Part shown: positions 62,819 through 64,000 of the stretch, in pieces | How positions within the stretch are numbered: the stretch's first letter is position 1 | Layout of the letters: each line of letters begins with the position of its first letter | Assembly: GCF_007752535.1 (NCBI RefSeq) | Contig: NZ_CP036426.1 | Location: 620,001-684,000 of the forward strand | Direction of reading: 5' to 3' | From: Tautonia plasticadhaerens | GTDB taxonomy: Bacteria > Planctomycetota > Planctomycetia > Isosphaerales > Isosphaeraceae | DNA length: 64,000 bases | Notes under the pieces: generated by a model | Told to the model about the DNA's origin: nothing | Seen by the model: only the letters and a program-made list of their open reading frames with translations | Database searches by the model: none | Made by a program: the position numbers and the translations under genes

Positions 62819-64000
62819 GTGAGCGGCGAGAGCGACGACATCCTGTTCGACGAGGTCACCTATCGGGAACCGCAGCGGCTCCGACGGCCCGACCGGGACC
62901 GGGGCTACGCCTGCCTCGCGTATGGCACCCCGGGGCCGGAGGACCTGGCGATCTTCATCGACCGCCAGACGGTCGACGCCATCGAGCGGCACGCCCTGAG
63001 CGACACGACGGTCGAGCTCGGGGGCATCGTCCTTGGCCGGGAGTGCGTCGACGAGGAGACGGGCAGGCCGTTCGTCTGGATCTCCGAGGCGATCGAGGCG
63101 AAGCACTTCGAGAACACGCAGGCGAGCTTCACCTACACGCACGACTCCTGGGGGGAGATCACCCGGGAACGCGACCAGTCGCACCCCGAGCTGGATATCG
63201 TCGGCTGGTATCACACGCACCCGAACTTCGGCATCTTCCTCTCCGGTCACGACGTCTTCATCCAGCAGCACTTCTTCGGCCAGCCGTTGCAGGTGGCCTA
63301 TGTCGTCGACCCGATCCGCCAGACCCGGGGGTTCTTCCAGTGGCGGGCGGGGGACCTGAGGCAGGTCGAGGGCTATTACGTGGTCGCCCCGAGGCAGCAC
63401 CGGATGGCGCTGGCCCGGACGGTGGACGAGCTGGAGGGAGTCCCCAATCCGGAGGCCGGGGGGGGGCTCGGGGCCCTTTCCCCCCGCCTCGAGGCGGAGC
63501 TGATCGCCATGCTGAATCGACCGCAGTCCGCCTCCTCGACCGTCGACCGGGGCCAGTCGGCCGCGGTCTTCAGCCTGTTGGGCATGGTGGTGGGGGTCCT
63601 CGGGGTGGCGCTGGCGTTGTGGATCGCCACGCTCACCGGACAGGTCCGGGAGCAGACCCGGGCGCTGACCGGCCTCCGGGCGGAACTCTACCGGGCGAAT
63701 GAGGATGCCGACGTCGGGCAGGCCGCCGAGCGTGTCCGGGCCAAGGAGCAGGCTCTCGACGCCCTGCTCGGCGAAGTCCGCGTCGGGGACTCGGACGAGC
63801 GGTTCCTGGACGTCTACACCCGGCTCCACGCCGAACGCGACCGCGCCGTGGCCGAGGCGGCGCTGGTCGAGCAGGTCGGGCTCGACCTGGTCTCCAAGGA
63901 TCGCCAGCTCTCCCAACTCGGTCGCCGCCTCGAGGCCCAGGGTCGCGCCCTCGCCCGCCTGGAGGAGGTCGAGGAGGAGGCCGCCCGGCTAAAAGCAGCA
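62819..64000 (+). CDS. JAB/JAMM-domain isopeptidase with membrane segment and coiled coil, 3' end outside window
   Basis: 394 residues are visible and the frame is still open at the right edge. The GTG at 62819 starts the best frame. The JAMM motif is complete: Glu66 in VELGGIVLG, then HTHPNFGIFLSGHD with H132, H134, S142 and D145 in the H-x-H-x7-S-x2-D spacing. So the metalloprotease should be active and able to cut isopeptide bonds of the ubiquitin-like partner. A membrane segment (about 247-270, SAAVFSLLGMVVGVLGVALA) and a long coiled coil (from 273) follow, an unusual attachment for this family. Last visible gene of the operon. Confidence 0.9.
   Translation, partial: MSGESDDILFDEVTYREPQRLRRPDRDRGYACLAYGTPGPEDLAIFIDRQTVDAIERHALSDTTVELGGIVLGRECVDEETGRPFVWISEAIEAKHFENTQASFTYTHDSWGEITRERDQSHPELDIVGWYHTHPNFGIFLSGHDVFIQQHFFGQPLQVAYVVDPIRQTRGFFQWRAGDLRQVEGYYVVAPRQHRMALARTVDELEGVPNPEAGGGLGALSPRLEAELIAMLNRPQSASSTVDRGQSAAVFSLLGMVVGVLGVALALWIATLTGQVREQTRALTGLRAELYRANEDADVGQAAERVRAKEQALDALLGEVRVGDSDERFLDVYTRLHAERDRAVAEAALVEQVGLDLVSKDRQLSQLGRRLEAQGRALARLEEVEEEAARLKAA

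Overview
The window is about 70% G+C and almost fully packed with genes. It looks like part of a Planctomycetota chromosome, most likely Isosphaeraceae-like. This rests on gene content, not on a marker gene: an ECF sigma factor with a very long membrane and coiled-coil C-terminal extension, a Ser/Thr kinase fused to WD40-like repeats, a Tat-type Gfo/Idh/MocA oxidoreductase, many small secreted Tyr/Pro/Gly-rich proteins, and a ubiquitin-like conjugation cluster with a prokaryotic RING-type finger. There is no phage, insertion sequence, CRISPR array, rRNA or tRNA that I can support.

Layout. 1-560: the start of a metal ABC transporter lipoprotein running off the left edge. 730-2109: three small secreted proteins. 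2220-4303 (minus): an MCE/OmpA-fused substrate-binding protein and an MlaE-type permease. 4531-8109: fatty acid desaturase, membrane protein, tRNA methylase TrmL, secreted endonuclease/phosphatase. 8183-12012 (minus): two tandem paralogues with Gly-Met repeats. 12357-16929: threonine synthase-like enzyme, a tandem structured repeat array, prolyl oligopeptidase. 17097-18038: a 39-residue zinc-ribbon protein, bL33 and a 2Fe-2S ferredoxin. 18037-26659: a secreted protein, a degenerate M19 dipeptidase-like protein, a sulfotransferase-like/aminotransferase pair, a HEAT-repeat protein, NDH-2 and a family-4 uracil-DNA glycosylase. 26700-31907 (minus): a coupled four-gene operon (beta-helix protein, HGSNAT-like membrane protein, M20 peptidase, class III aminotransferase). 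A second copy of the structured repeat array follows at 32433-32922. 33104-37193: amidohydrolase, Gfo/Idh/MocA protein, heme oxygenase. 37565-42345: an FHA protein, an ECF sigma factor and a kinase, a likely signalling cluster. 42731-48068: the Anbu proteasome-homologue cluster (circularly permuted ATP-grasp, alpha-E, two transglutaminases, Anbu). 48229-51726: membrane protein, trypsin-like protease, Bax inhibitor-1 family protein. 52117-54169: groES-groEL behind a sigma-54-like promoter. 54398-58747: giant ECF sigma factor, serine ammonia-lyase, DMT transporter. 59041-64000: RING-type finger protein, ubiquitin-like protein, E2, small membrane protein, E1 and a membrane-anchored JAB/JAMM protease that runs off the right edge.

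Three observations stand out. (1) The Ubl-E2-E1-JAB-RING cluster has everything expected of a ubiquitin-like conjugation pathway, and both its putative ligase and its protease carry membrane segments. (2) An apparently non-coding repeat family occurs as two three-unit arrays. Each unit has a GGTGCGC box, a hairpin whose arms differ between units but still pair, and a GAAATGGGTTCGCTCCG box; one array is phased at exactly 183 bp. (3) Many genes share a promoter pattern close to TTGCCG, 17-18 bp, TAnAnT.
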